Origin: Siphonodentalium dalli
Lineage: Eukaryota; Mollusca; Scaphopoda; Gadilida; Siphonodentaliidae
Assembly (NCBI GenBank): GCA_032622095.1
Contig: CP136063.1
Location: 279,241,426 to 279,305,425, forward strand
Direction of reading: 5' to 3'
DNA length: 64,000 nucleotides
This document shows positions 51,650-62,416 of the stretch, piece by piece. Below the pieces are notes generated by a model that saw only the letters and a list, made by a program, of their open reading frames with translations, did not search any database and was not told the origin of the DNA. The translations under genes and the position numbers were made by a program. How positions within the stretch are numbered: the stretch's first letter is position 1; each line of letters begins with the position of its first letter.

Positions 51650-52170
51650 ATTATGTAAAGAGGCGTGACTAACCTACAAGGAGGCTCGACACACATGTAC
51701 AGAGGCGTGACTATACTATTGATTGGGCCCGGTAATCTCATTCCATCCGGCTCAATCATCATGCAGAACTTAAGTGGACCATGAGCTAAGGAATACTCAA
51801 GGTTCGCTAATGCATCCAGTGATATATTCAGCCGACATTGTACCACCATGACTCATTTACCACCCCTCTCTACTTTAAACATATTTTATTTGTATTTTAA
51901 GCATGATACAAAAGGGATTGGGATATGTTACACCCATCACGGGGTGCACCCCACAAAAAAGGGTACACCATTACGGGACACAACCCTCGACATGGGACGG
52001 CTGACATATCTACCCCGGTGACATGCGGAGGCATCCGAACCCTCGACATGGGTCGGCGGACATATCTACCCCGGTGCCACGCGGAGGCATCCGAACCCTC
52101 GACATGGGGCGGCGGACATATATACCCTGGTGCCACGCGGAGGCCTCCGGAATTATATTGCTGAATCTCA
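51650..52170. repeat. family K repeat with 56-bp array, copy 1
   Basis: 51650-51850 carries AGAGGCGTGACTA and AGTGGACCATGAGCTAAG, shared with 57725-58390. The array 51940-52150 has a 56-bp unit, CGACATGGGGCGGCGGACAT ... GAGGCATCCGAACCCT, three full copies. Its first unit (GGGGTGCACCCCAC ... ACCATTACGGGACAC) resembles the array at 58438. Confidence 0.8.
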
Positions 52171-53109
52171 ATATAAATAAAATGCCAAATATAGTTGTCT
52201 GTTGATCCAGGTGAGGATGTAAAGCCATATACAGTATTATGTTGGTTGCTTTATCATGTTTATATTGGATACATGACATGTGTGAAATCCAATCATGAAA
52301 TGATCTGTTGATCACCTTTGGTAAGTACATGTAATAAACTAGTAAGAGAAGAACATATATATTGTTAAAGCAAGGTACCAAATGGAGCTATACATTTGTG
52401 ATACTCGCCCTACTTGAGTGAATATTTATCTATTTACGAGAATACGAATCATATATTAGGAATTGAAAAGGGGAGAAACAAACCTGTTAAAGAAAGTTTG
52501 TGTAAATGTAAGCAAATTGAAACTGAATATCATTTATATTAGAATGTACAGCCTAAAAAAGTATTTGTGATACATATTTAGAGTTCCCACATTTATCAGC
52601 TAGACGAATTATAGGATATTGAGATTTATTAAGATTGATTTATTGAAGGTTTAACGTTGTTTTAGCCGTTAGGCCATGTCACGACCAAGAACAGAATCAG
52701 ATATAAAAAGATCGAAGCGAAGCAACTGTGTAGATAAATAAGAGAGTTGGTTAGATAAAAAAAAATGACCTATGTACAAATAAAAGCATATATATATATA
52801 TATATATATAGCTATATATATATATATATATACATATATATATACACACACACATTCAAGTACTGACCAGTGCGCAAGCATAATATAAAAAAAATGAGTA
52901 CAGGAAAACATAATGGCAAATAAATAAAATAAAATTACCAAGGTTGTACAACGAAATATGTAAAGTAGTTTCTAACATCAGATTTTGCATTTACAAGGTA
53001 TATATACTATTTGATGAATCGCGCATGAACCTTTATTAATGCGTCAAGCTGACGGTCGGGTGGGTGAGACAGAATGTCATAATTCACCCAACCGACAGCT
53101 TCAACCCAC
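52171..53109. other. unassigned sequence with TA/CA microsatellite
   Basis: (TA)n near 52788-52845 with a GCTATATA interruption, then (CA)n to 52855. 53041-53105 has an inverted GTCGGGTGGGTGA / TCACCCAACCGAC pair. Nothing coding except the - strand LINE remnant that starts near 53110. Confidence 0.55.
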
Positions 53110-53359
53110 AAATACAGTTTTTGTCCCTCTATTTCTGAGAGTCGAAACGTTGGAGTGACTTTGGCGAGTTTTGTTTCGAAGCAACAGGCGATTTTTGTTT
53201 TGGAACAACAGGATCGTACAGGATTATATAATTTTTCGGAGGAAATGTCTCAACGACAGAAACTGTATCCATTACCTGCACTACAGATTCTGGAAAAGGA
53301 ATAATATGACTCTGTGCCTGAGTGCTAGCATCAACACACTGTTTTGTAGGCACGATTGC

Positions 53360-53424
53360 TGGATATGTGACATGTGGAATGGATTGTCGCGCGATGACCA
53401 GCTATTTCCTAGCATATATATATA
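53360..53424. repeat. 65-bp direct repeat flanking insertion, left
   Basis: TGGATATGTGACATGTGGAA ... AGCTATTTCCTAGCATATATATATA; the second copy at 54191-54255 differs at one position (ATTG to ACTG). Confidence 0.9.
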
Positions 53425-54190
53425 CTAGAAGGTGACCCGACTTCGTCCGGGCTTTGACCTTGAATTGACCATTTTGAAGGTCAAGGTCAGGTGGGGTCAA
53501 ACACCAACAACCCAAAAATGGTGGAAATCGGCCCAGCGGATACCGGGAAATCGGCCCAGCGGATACCGAGATACCCGAAAAATCCGCCAGTTTAACCCGA
53601 TTTGATTTCCACTCAAGTATATAAACGCGCCTCATATACACACGCTCATTAATTATCAAGTTTCAACGTAAAGATAAATTACCATCGGTGCCCGAGATAT
53701 CGCCAAGACGTCTGAAACAGTCAAATGCATCGGCCGGTTAAGCGTTAACGTGATCTAACGTTATGACCTCTAACGACGTCATAGAAGTTACGCATTGTTT
53801 TTATCCTGAAGGAAGATAGTACCACTTCTTCTTGATAATTGAGGCAGATAACTAAAACGGATACATACGCATTATATATCGTTGAGGAAACACGAAAGAT
53901 TCTCACAGTGTCATTATTATGACTGACATTTTATTATTCGCGCTGTTTCGAATCGATTTGTAAGCACCGAACTCAAATGAAAGTCCCGTAACACAGCGTA
54001 AAAACAGATTTGACCTCGACACGTGAAAAGTTGACCTCTGATCTGAAAATTAATATGCCCATGCCACTTCCCGACCGATAGTACCCTCACATACGAAGTT
54101 TCATCGAAATCGGGTCGGCCGTTTTCGAGTTCATCGCGAACACACACACACACACACCACACACACACAGACAGATCTTCCAAATATATG
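53425..54190. mobile_element. family L element, copy 2
   Basis: Collinear with 31941-32713: begins CTAGAAGGTGACCCGACTTC, has the paired AAATCGGCCCAGCGGATACC, the GTATATAAACGCGCC stretch and the TTTTCGAGTTCATCGCGAAC, (CA)n, CAGATCTTCCAAATATATG end. Inserted in LINE ORF1 between 65-bp direct repeats. Confidence 0.85.
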
Positions 54191-54255
54191 TGGATATGTG
54201 ACATGTGGAATGGACTGTCGCGCGATGACCAGCTATTTCCTAGCATATATATATA
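54191..54255. repeat. 65-bp direct repeat flanking insertion, right
   Basis: Second copy of 53360-53424; in the ORF1 frame one of the two copies is surplus. Confidence 0.9.
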
Positions 54256-54510
54256 TATGACAGATGGTTCTCAGCTTTACATCGTTTAATCTTGAATTCA
54301 TAGTCCCATCTTGGACATGAACGATCCATTGTAGCATATGAACCTTGACAGTTTGAATTCTTTTTATCATTCGTACAATCCTTATGATCATGACCAGAAA
54401 TAGAATACCGTGCACATGGTTTGATTACTTTTACAATGTTCCAGACCATGGCTATACCCCTGACATTTAAAACATTGCAATGGGTTTGGAACATATGTGA
54501 TTAAGTGCAT

Positions 54511-55045
54511 CTGCATATACCCAATCTTCAATGTCGGTGGATATTCGCACCGATTACAGGTCAGACGATAACTATTTGAAGAACTGTTTGTCCAGCAACT
54601 GTAAATCTACGGATTTATGTAACCCCCCCCCCCCCCCCCCGTGGTGCTAACTCGGCCAACACCTCTGACTCAAAAGAATCAGCTATATCAAGAGCTCTGC
54701 TACTGTTCAATGTCTTGATAACAGTAATCAACTAGAGCTTCACGATATTGACTCAAGTTATACCGACTACGGTATTGAAAAATATATCGCGATATGACTA
54801 AATACCGTGGGGAAATTTTATTTGTCAAAATCTTCTGAAGTATTTCGCATTTATGACGAACTCATTCGCATCCAACAAACAAAGCAGAGCATGCGGGATT
54901 CTAAATCAACACTGGTGTTTGTGTAATATATGTTAATTGCCTAACAGCGTCAGCTTATAATATTTTTTTTATGTTTTATTCAGAGCAAAAAATAACAAAG
55001 GGGAAAAGACAAAATACGCGCACGCGTTCATGCTCTTAATCCAGG
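54511..55045. other. unassigned sequence with 18-C tract
   Basis: C homopolymer at 54623-54640. No coding signal. Confidence 0.5.
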
Positions 55046-56110
55046 ACATGGAGGACCGAAGCTCTACTATGGCCTGGCCTACTTTCATACCTGTGTCTTT
55101 ATGGACCGAAGCTCTACCATGGCCTGGTCTACTTTCATACCTGTGTCTTTATGGACCGAAGCTCTACCATGGCCTGGCCTACTTTCATACCTGTGTCTTT
55201 ATGGACCGAAGCTCTACCATACCTGTGTATGGATGACCGAAGCTCTACCATGGCCTGGCCTACTTTCATACCTGTGTATGGAGGACCGAAGCTCTACCAT
55301 GGCCTGGCCTACTTTCATACATGTGTATGGAGGACTGAAGCTCTACCATGACCTGGCCTACTTCCATACATGTGTATGGAGGACCGAAGCTCTACCATGG
55401 CCTGGCCTACTTCATACCTGTGTATGGAGGACCGAAGCTCTACCATGGCCTGGCCTACTTTCATACCTGTGTATGGAGGACCGAAGCTCTACCATGGCCT
55501 GGCCTACTTTCATACATGTGTTACATGGGGGACCGAAGCTCTACCATGGCCTGGCCTACTTTCATACCTGTGTCTTTATGGACCGAAGCTCTACCATGGC
55601 CTGGCAAACTTTCATACCTGTGTCTTTATAAACCGAAGCTCTACCATGGCCTGGCCTACTTTCATACCTGAGGACCGAAGCTCTACCATGGCCTGGCCTA
55701 CTTTCATACCTGTGTATGGAGGACTGAAGCTCTACCATGACCTGGCCTACTTTCATACCTGTGTATGGAGGACCGAAGCTCTACCATGGCCTGGCCTACT
55801 TTCATACCTGTGTATGGAGGACCGAAGCTCTACCATGGCCTGGCCTACTTTCATACATGTGTATGGAGGACTGAAGCTCTACCATGACCTGGCCTACTTT
55901 CATACCTGTGTATGGAGGACCGAAGCTCTACCATGGTCTGGCCTACTTCATACCTGTGTATGGAGGACCGAAGCTCTACCATGGCCTGGCCTACTTTCAT
56001 ACCTGTGTATGGAGGACCGAAGCTCTACCATGGCCTGGCCTACTTTCATACCTGTGTTACATGGAGGACCGAAGCTCTACCATGGCCTGGCCTACTTTCA
56101 TACCTGTGTC
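55046..56110. repeat. about 50-bp minisatellite, about 21 copies
   Basis: Unit GACCGAAGCTCTACCATGGC, CTGGCCTACTTTCATACCTG, TGTATGGAG. Variants have TGTCTTTATG or TGTTACATGG linkers, so the period shifts by one or two bases. Open frames across it change frame with unit length. Confidence 0.96.
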
Positions 56111-56734
56111 TTTCGGAAATATTTAAAGGCACATATTTTGTTGGGAACATTTTAGCGAACACCGTTCAACTTAACAGCAAGACGAATCGGTGACATTAGG
56201 TACTACCTTGACATATCTTTGTCCTAGATTTGGCTTCTTTAGCTACCACAATGGTGATATAAACAATAAACTAATTTGTTTTCAGAATAACATTAACATT
56301 GAAACAGCTAAACTGGTCGATGGTGTGTAATATTTAATGTTTGCAGAATCAAAGTTCCAAACAATATGTGCAAATTTAACTAACTTACGTTCTGAATTTA
56401 CCATAAACATTGTAATTAGTAAATTTCACCATATTGAAACGTTATTGTAAATATTGGTTCGACAGCCATCGGGAAATTACACAAGGCTCGCATTTTTTGC
56501 TGTTCGAACTGAAACTGAAAACTGTTGTGATGTGGTTAAGCAAACCAGTGTTTCTATTGTCGTTATCGTGGAAATGATTGGACAAATTAAAATGATTAGT
56601 GTAATTAAATTGGATAAATAACTTTCGCTCGGGCACCGGGTAATTAATTTTTGTGTGCGTTGTTCGGGGTCACTGTTAAGGTCGGTATACATTGGAGTCT
56701 GAAACTATCCGGTTTTCAATATATTATTTTATTT
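56111..56734. other. unassigned AT-rich sequence
   Basis: Nothing recognised. Confidence 0.4.
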
Positions 56735-57094
56735 TTAACCCTTTACCCAACATAATGGCCCTGTGCCAATGCATTCTCTTATATATGCGAGTCGACAATA
56801 GGTCGCCTCGCATATATAAGAGAATGCATTGGCTTAACACATTAAAAATTATAAAATTGTTAAAGAATGTAAGAAAAATGCATTCTCTTATATATGCGAG
56901 GCGACCTATGGTCGACTCGCATATATAAGAGAATGCATTGGCACAGGGCTAACTGTAACTATCACAATGTGGTCAAGGAGCCGGTTCCAATGATATCCAT
57001 ATTTGTATGGTTCTATTGAGACAGACCGAAGATATTTTAGGCTGTTGAAACTTTATTTGGCCGGTTTTGGCCGTTTTGTTGGGTAAAGGGTTAA
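56735..57094. mobile_element. family A MITE (piggyBac-like), copy 3
   Basis: TTAA at both ends, CCCTTTACCCAACA and TGTTGGGTAAAGGG termini, two hairpin modules; the first base of the loop block is altered (GACAATAGGTCG). The second hairpin starts at ATGCATTCTC, shortened by a small deletion. Confidence 0.9.
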
Positions 57095-57720
57095 GGTATT
57101 TCGAAGTGTCAGCCACTGGTTATCGAATTTCATTTGCATTTTGCGTTGTACCTCTCGCATCCATACCTACATTGAAGATCGGAAAGGAACGAGCGAAGCG
57201 ACGGTTGTGTGGGCCTGAATTTTGTCCTCAGTATATAGCTTGAACTTTTCTTGAACATTCGATCAGAAGAGAGCCACTTATTGTCCAGTCGTGATCGATT
57301 TGACATATTTTCGGCTATGCTTTGTATCATTTTATAAATCACAAATACAGACGGTCTCTTGACGTTCGGATCAAAAGCATGTACCAAGTACTGATGGTAG
57401 ACCTTTGTGGATGGTCAGTCGTGCGTGTTTGTCTGTTTTGAGTTGGCATATGAAAGCAGATAATCCAAACTAGCCAGGCATCCGCCCCTGACTACACTTC
57501 GAATTATGGTCTGGACAAAGACTGGTACAAAGCTGAAGTGGTAACCCATTTAGCCACAATGAGACAGGCGTGAACATTGCAAGATTGAAACATTGAACAG
57601 TCATGAAGACGAAATGCAAAGAGACATGACACTAAAGAAACAACATACATAAAAAACAACACACTGGCAACTAGACACCAGAAACAAAATAGAACAGATG
57701 GCAGAAATGTAATCTGAAAC
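57095..57720. other. unassigned sequence
   Basis: No coding or repeat family signal beyond background open frames. Confidence 0.4.
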
Positions 57721-58437
57721 ACCGTGGAGAGGCGTGACTAGCCGATTTATTTAGCCGGGTCAATTCAACCACCCAATCGCTACCAGAGCGCACCAGTCAT
57801 ACTTCGTTTCTGACTCTGTCACCGGTTGGTTACCGGTCTGCCGTTTCTATATTTAGCGCGGGGTTTTCCGAACAAAATGGCGAAAACCGATCGCCCCAAG
57901 TTTAATTTCCAATGTGCTTTGAGAACAATTCCCGCATTAAAAACTTAATGACAGAATGGAGGATCAGGGCGTTAGTTTTGTTGACGATATTCGCAAGCAA
58001 CTCGTCAACATTGGAGCAAATTAGAACTCTTGTGACTAACCGGGACATTGTCGTCCATGTGCGTTTAGACTTTTGTCCTGATAAAATAATCGGAGAACCA
58101 AATCACAACGTTTCGAAATATATTTCTTTGGTTCTGGTGGGACTTTCCAAACTTAAGGTACGAAACCAGACAAATTTTATTCGATATTTTGTGTGCTTAA
58201 TAAGGGCAGCATGTTGATCTGCTCGCTTAGTATATATTTTAATATCGCGGAAGTCCACCAAATGTGTGGGAAATGTCGCCGATAGCAGCGGTCTCACCGA
58301 GTCAACATGGGAGGTAAACCCTGCATGGAGTTTGTCAACCACCCGTATTGAACAGATGTAGGACCAAAGTGGACCATGAGCTAAGCCGTATCCACTGGTC
58401 GATGTCTCACGTGGTACGACCGTCCTAGTACATCCAG
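57721..58437 (+). repeat. family K repeat, copy 2, with possible coding remnant
   Basis: Shares GAGGCGTGACTA and AGTGGACCATGAGCTAAG with 51650-51850. Between them 57878-58160 reads in three successive + frames as MAKTDRPKFNFQCALRTIPA, then NDRMEDQGVSFVDDIRKQLV, then VHVRLDFCPDKIIG. This could be a decayed retroposon ORF1 start, but I cannot name it. Confidence 0.4.
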
Positions 58438-58915
58438 GGCTCCTATACCACACCTCACTGGGTGCACCCCACGGCAAACAAGGTGCCACATTAGGGGTTT
58501 CCTATCCCTCACAGTGGGGCGACCCCACTGCAAACAAGGTGCCACATTAGGGGTGTCCTATCCCTCACAGTGGGGCGACCCCACGGCAAACAAGGTGCCA
58601 CATTAGGGGTGTCCTATCCCTCACAGTGGGGCGACCCCACGGCAAACAAGGTGCCACATTAGGGGTTTCCTATCCCTCACAGTGGGGCGACCCCACGGCA
58701 AACAAGGTGCCACATTAGGGGTGTCCTATCCCTCGCAGTGGGGCGACCCCACGGCAAACAAGGTGCCACATTAGGGGTTTCCAATCCCTCGCAGTGGGGC
58801 GACCCCACGGCAAGCAATGTACCACATTAGGGGTTTCCTATCCCTCGCAGTGGGGCGACCCCACGGCAAACAAGGTGCCACATTAGGGGTTTCCTATCCC
58901 TCGCAGTGGGGCGAT
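58438..58915. repeat. 56-bp array, about 8.5 copies
   Basis: Unit CAGTGGGGCGACCCCACGGC, AAACAAGGTGCCACATTAGG, GGTTTCCTATCCCTCG; period exactly 56. Each unit contains a GTGGGG-CGA-CCCCAC hairpin. Related to the 56-bp array at 51940-52150. Confidence 0.96.
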
Positions 58916-59206
58916 ATGCCATTCTACCGCGGTCCACACGCGAAGATTTATTAATAATCAACAAGCTACCACTAATGTTATATATGGAATGATCTTGTCT
59001 TTCTGCGTCGCTCGGGATTCCAATAAAAGCCAATAAACTTTTGATTTATGACAGATGAATTCGATTTTATGACATAACAGAAGAAAATCGTTAGGAAACC
59101 ACAGTGTACAGGTATGTTATCTATATATACTCTATATGGTGAATTTGTTGTAACATTCTATGAATTTTATTCATGTTTGCAACTGCCCATTTGTGAGTAT
59201 TCTGCA
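58916..59206. other. unassigned sequence
   Basis: Nothing recognised. Confidence 0.4.
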
Positions 59207-59593
59207 TTAACCCTTTACCCAACAAAACGGCCAAAACGGCCAAATAAAGCTTCAACAGCCTAAAATATCTTCGGTCTGTCTCAATAAAACCATACAAATA
59301 TGGATATCATTGGAACCGGCTCATTGACCACATTGTGATAGTTACATTTATGCCCTGTGCCAATGCATTCTCCTATATATGCGAGTCGACCATAGGTCGC
59401 CTCGCATATATAAGAGAATGCATTGGCCTAAACAAATCTTTTTTACCATTTTTTCTTACATTCTTTAACAATTTTATAATTTGTAATGTGTTAAGCCAAT
59501 GCATTCTCTTATATATGCGAGGCGACCTATGGTCGACTCGCATATATAAGAGAATGCATTGGCACAGGGCCCTTCTGTTGGGTAAAGGGTTAA
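59207..59593. mobile_element. family A MITE (piggyBac-like), copy 4
   Basis: TTAA at 59207-59210 and 59590-59593, CCCTTTACCCAACA and TGTTGGGTAAAGGG termini, two complete hairpin modules. Same orientation as 13626-14015. The most intact family member here. Confidence 0.93.
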
Positions 59594-61971
59594 TTCTTAT
59601 CTGGACAAATGAAAAATAAAGATACATCCATAGTCTTGTGATAGATTGAATAATTATGCCGAACTTTGCGACCAGCGTGAATGTCTATCTGCAATGGTGT
59701 AACGACTATAGCCATTCGTAATTTTGAGTGGTAAGAAACAAACCTATTAATGTTGTTCTTTTGTCACGGTGATGAAAATAACTCACTAAATCCATCAATT
59801 CAATTCAATTATGTTATTTATCTGTCTTCATCAAATATTTGAAAAAAGCAACGTATACATTTAATAAATAATATAAGTTATGTACAAATATACCAGTCTC
59901 AAACAGACTAACCGTCAGTTTAGAATAATATGTTATAAATAATTATGTATTAATATGAAAATCGTATTTTCTATGTACATATAGTTCCCGGGGTCCATAG
60001 TCATATATTCTCTAATTTGTTCGCTATATAATCATTAGGTTTGCGGGTAGACGTGCTAATATGCAGATATAATTAAACTAATTAATTATACCCCCTTTTT
60101 GTGCCTGTGTCTGGCCGTCCGCCCGTCGAGCCGTGGAGACGCCATTGCGTCCCTGCGTGAGTCTAGCCGTCCATCCGATGTCTGTTCATGACATAACTTG
60201 AACAGTAGTGCTCTGATTTCAATATGGATGTTCACGACTATGAGGACATTCAATAGAGGGTTCAATCGTTTTGTTCGGATTTTCCATTCTAGAGTTATTC
60301 ACCTTTGTTTATCTGGAAATGTTGGCTTTTGGTCGGTCCTATATCTGTTCATGTCTTAACTTCAACAGTTCTGCTCGGATCTCAATGAAATTTGGTACGG
60401 ATGTTCAGGCATATGATGATATGCAATAGCGTGCCCAATCGCTATTTTGATCAACGGTATGAATGCGGAGACCTGAAGATTGGGGGTCGCTTTAACCATT
60501 TCTATTCTAAATGGATACTCCAGCTGAGTTAAAAAAAAGTATACACTGGAATGGTATGTTATTAATCTGGAGGTATGTTCAGGCAAAGTAAGCAGATTAC
60601 AGACTATGCATTGGTGAGAAATTAAACTTATTATCTGATCATTTCCTAAGGAATAACTACTCGTCAATGAGTATTTAACACACAAAAATGTTAATTCTAA
60701 ATAAAACAATGGTGGAATATATATTGAGTTTGTAAAAGTAATGAGGCGGTGGGTTCAGCAAGCGATGGAATGACACATGGTTTACGACACCTCCACTTGA
60801 ATGAACTGCATGCTACTTAATTAGTCTCGATATAGACAGCATGTTGCAACAAATCGATGAGACTGCCACAGACCGGCATTGTGCAGATGAGATGTGCGGC
60901 AGTATCCCATATTACATAATACACATATTGACAACAATTCAATTAATTTCTCTGAGCATACGCAGATATTACAGACCGTAATTGAATTACACTGCACCAT
61001 ATTTGGAAATTAATTAAGAAGTAAATATACTGCGCATCGGCGTGTATAGTAGAAGTTGACCACAAAGAAATTGATTGTAGGACGACGCGAAGCCGATGCG
61101 CAGTGTATTTATTTCTTTTGTAATTCGACTGTATGTTTTGGTGGAAATTGTAGTGACATACTTTCAACATGCTACATAATAGCCCAGGTTCTAGCTCTGC
61201 GTGGTATGATTTTCCACAAAAAAGTTCTTCTCTTAGAACTGTAACGTCAAACATGATTGAACGGCGACCAGTTTTAATTGCCTTTTTGGCGACAAAATAT
61301 CAGTTAAGACTTATTTTTGTTCTGCCTTAAATAAAATTCAGTATAGGACAGTAGGTAGTCATTATATATCTCATTCTTCAGCCTATAGCATGACATTAAC
61401 CAATGCCCGTGTGGTTTGACTTCTGAAAGTTTGAGGCGTTGGCATCGTGTCACTGATTGTACCACATTTTTTGTGGTACAATTCCGAATATCTAGAATGG
61501 TACCACAAAACGACGGTCGTGTCTTCATGAAAATACATGATACTGACCAATCAGGACGAGCATTGTATGTAGGTTTAGGCAAGGTCGTATTACAATTTCA
61601 TGTAATAATCACGTATTTTCCCTTAAATGTCAAGATTCATGGACTGGGAAATTTACATGATATGCCATAAATCTAGACAGTTAATGGAAAATAATTGACG
61701 TTTAACTGAAATAAAATTTCAAATATACGTGCAATTGAAGCACAATTTATTTTCGAAATAAAACATTTATGGATGCTTTAAATTTTAAAAATAACACTTT
61801 TGCGGATACATGTATATCCACATCTACGTGCCCTTTACGAGAAACTTAATATATTCCAAAGCTATGCATCTTTAAAATAGAGAGCATTATCTATGTCATA
61901 CAATCGCATGTTCTTGGTGGTTAATATAAGATATCGACAGTGGTGACAATGCGACCCCATATAGAGATATA
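59594..61971. other. gene-free sequence with minor repeats
   Basis: 59795-59820 ATTCAATTCAATTATGTTATTTATCTG reads on the - strand as a possible LINE 3' tail. 60120-60400 contains two diverged phrases on the theme TGTTCATG-CTTAAC- or ACATAACTTGAACAGT with CTCGGAT-TCAATG, a dispersed repeat. 61030-61110 has an inverted pair (CTGCGCATCGGC with GCCGATGCGCAG). 61457-61481 is a TGTACCACA-TTTTT-TGTGGTACA hairpin. Confidence 0.5.
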
Positions 61972-62416
61972 TATATGACCCGCCATATCAAATCCAGTCT
62001 TAAGTCGAGATAGTTTTACCCTGTGCCAATGCGACCATAGGTCGCCTCGCATATATAAGAGAATGCATTGGCCTAACAATTTTTTCCAATTTTAATAATT
62101 TGTTCTTGTATTCTTTAACAAGTTTATAATTTCACCCATACAGAGCCCCAGACAAACACGTGCAGACGACACTATTCTATATGCTTCTATATCTGTGTGG
62201 GGCTCCCTGCAGGGTAATGGATGTTTTTTTATTTTATGTCCTAAAACTTTTAAGAAACATTTATTTAAAAAAAATGATAAAAAATTGTGAGGCCAATGCA
62301 TTCTCTTATATATGCGAGGCGACCTATGGTCGACTCGCATATATAAGAGAATGCATTGGCACAGGGTAAAAAAAATCCCGACTTACGACTGGATTTGATA
62401 TGGCGGGTCACATATA
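61972..62416. mobile_element. family B MITE, copy 4
   Basis: TATATGACCCGCCATATC ... and ... GGCGGGTCACATATA termini. The left hairpin has lost most of one arm (CCAATGCGACCATAGG); the right hairpin is complete. Centre GTGTGGGGCTCCCTGCAGGG. Confidence 0.9.

Larger units (their letters stand above)
53110..54510 (-). pseudogene. LINE ORF1 (gag-like) remnant with zinc knuckles, interrupted
   Basis: On the - strand from about 54500: PNPLQCFKCQGYSHGLEHC, then after a frameshift CARYSISGHDHKDC, then NCQGSYATMDRSCPRWDYEF. This is the three-knuckle CCHC arrangement of gag-like ORF1 proteins of non-LTR retrotransposons, which bind the element's RNA. It goes on as ENHLSYIYARK, is interrupted by the family L insertion (53425-54190), and resumes as ARQSIPHVTYPA and VDASTQAQSHIIPFPESVVQ (53353 down to 53129). 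Frameshifts and a stop make it inactive. No linked RT is visible. Confidence 0.65.

Noticed and set aside
55030-56193. Overlapping open frames of up to 261 codons
   Set aside because: By-products of the 50-bp minisatellite; frame changes with unit length.
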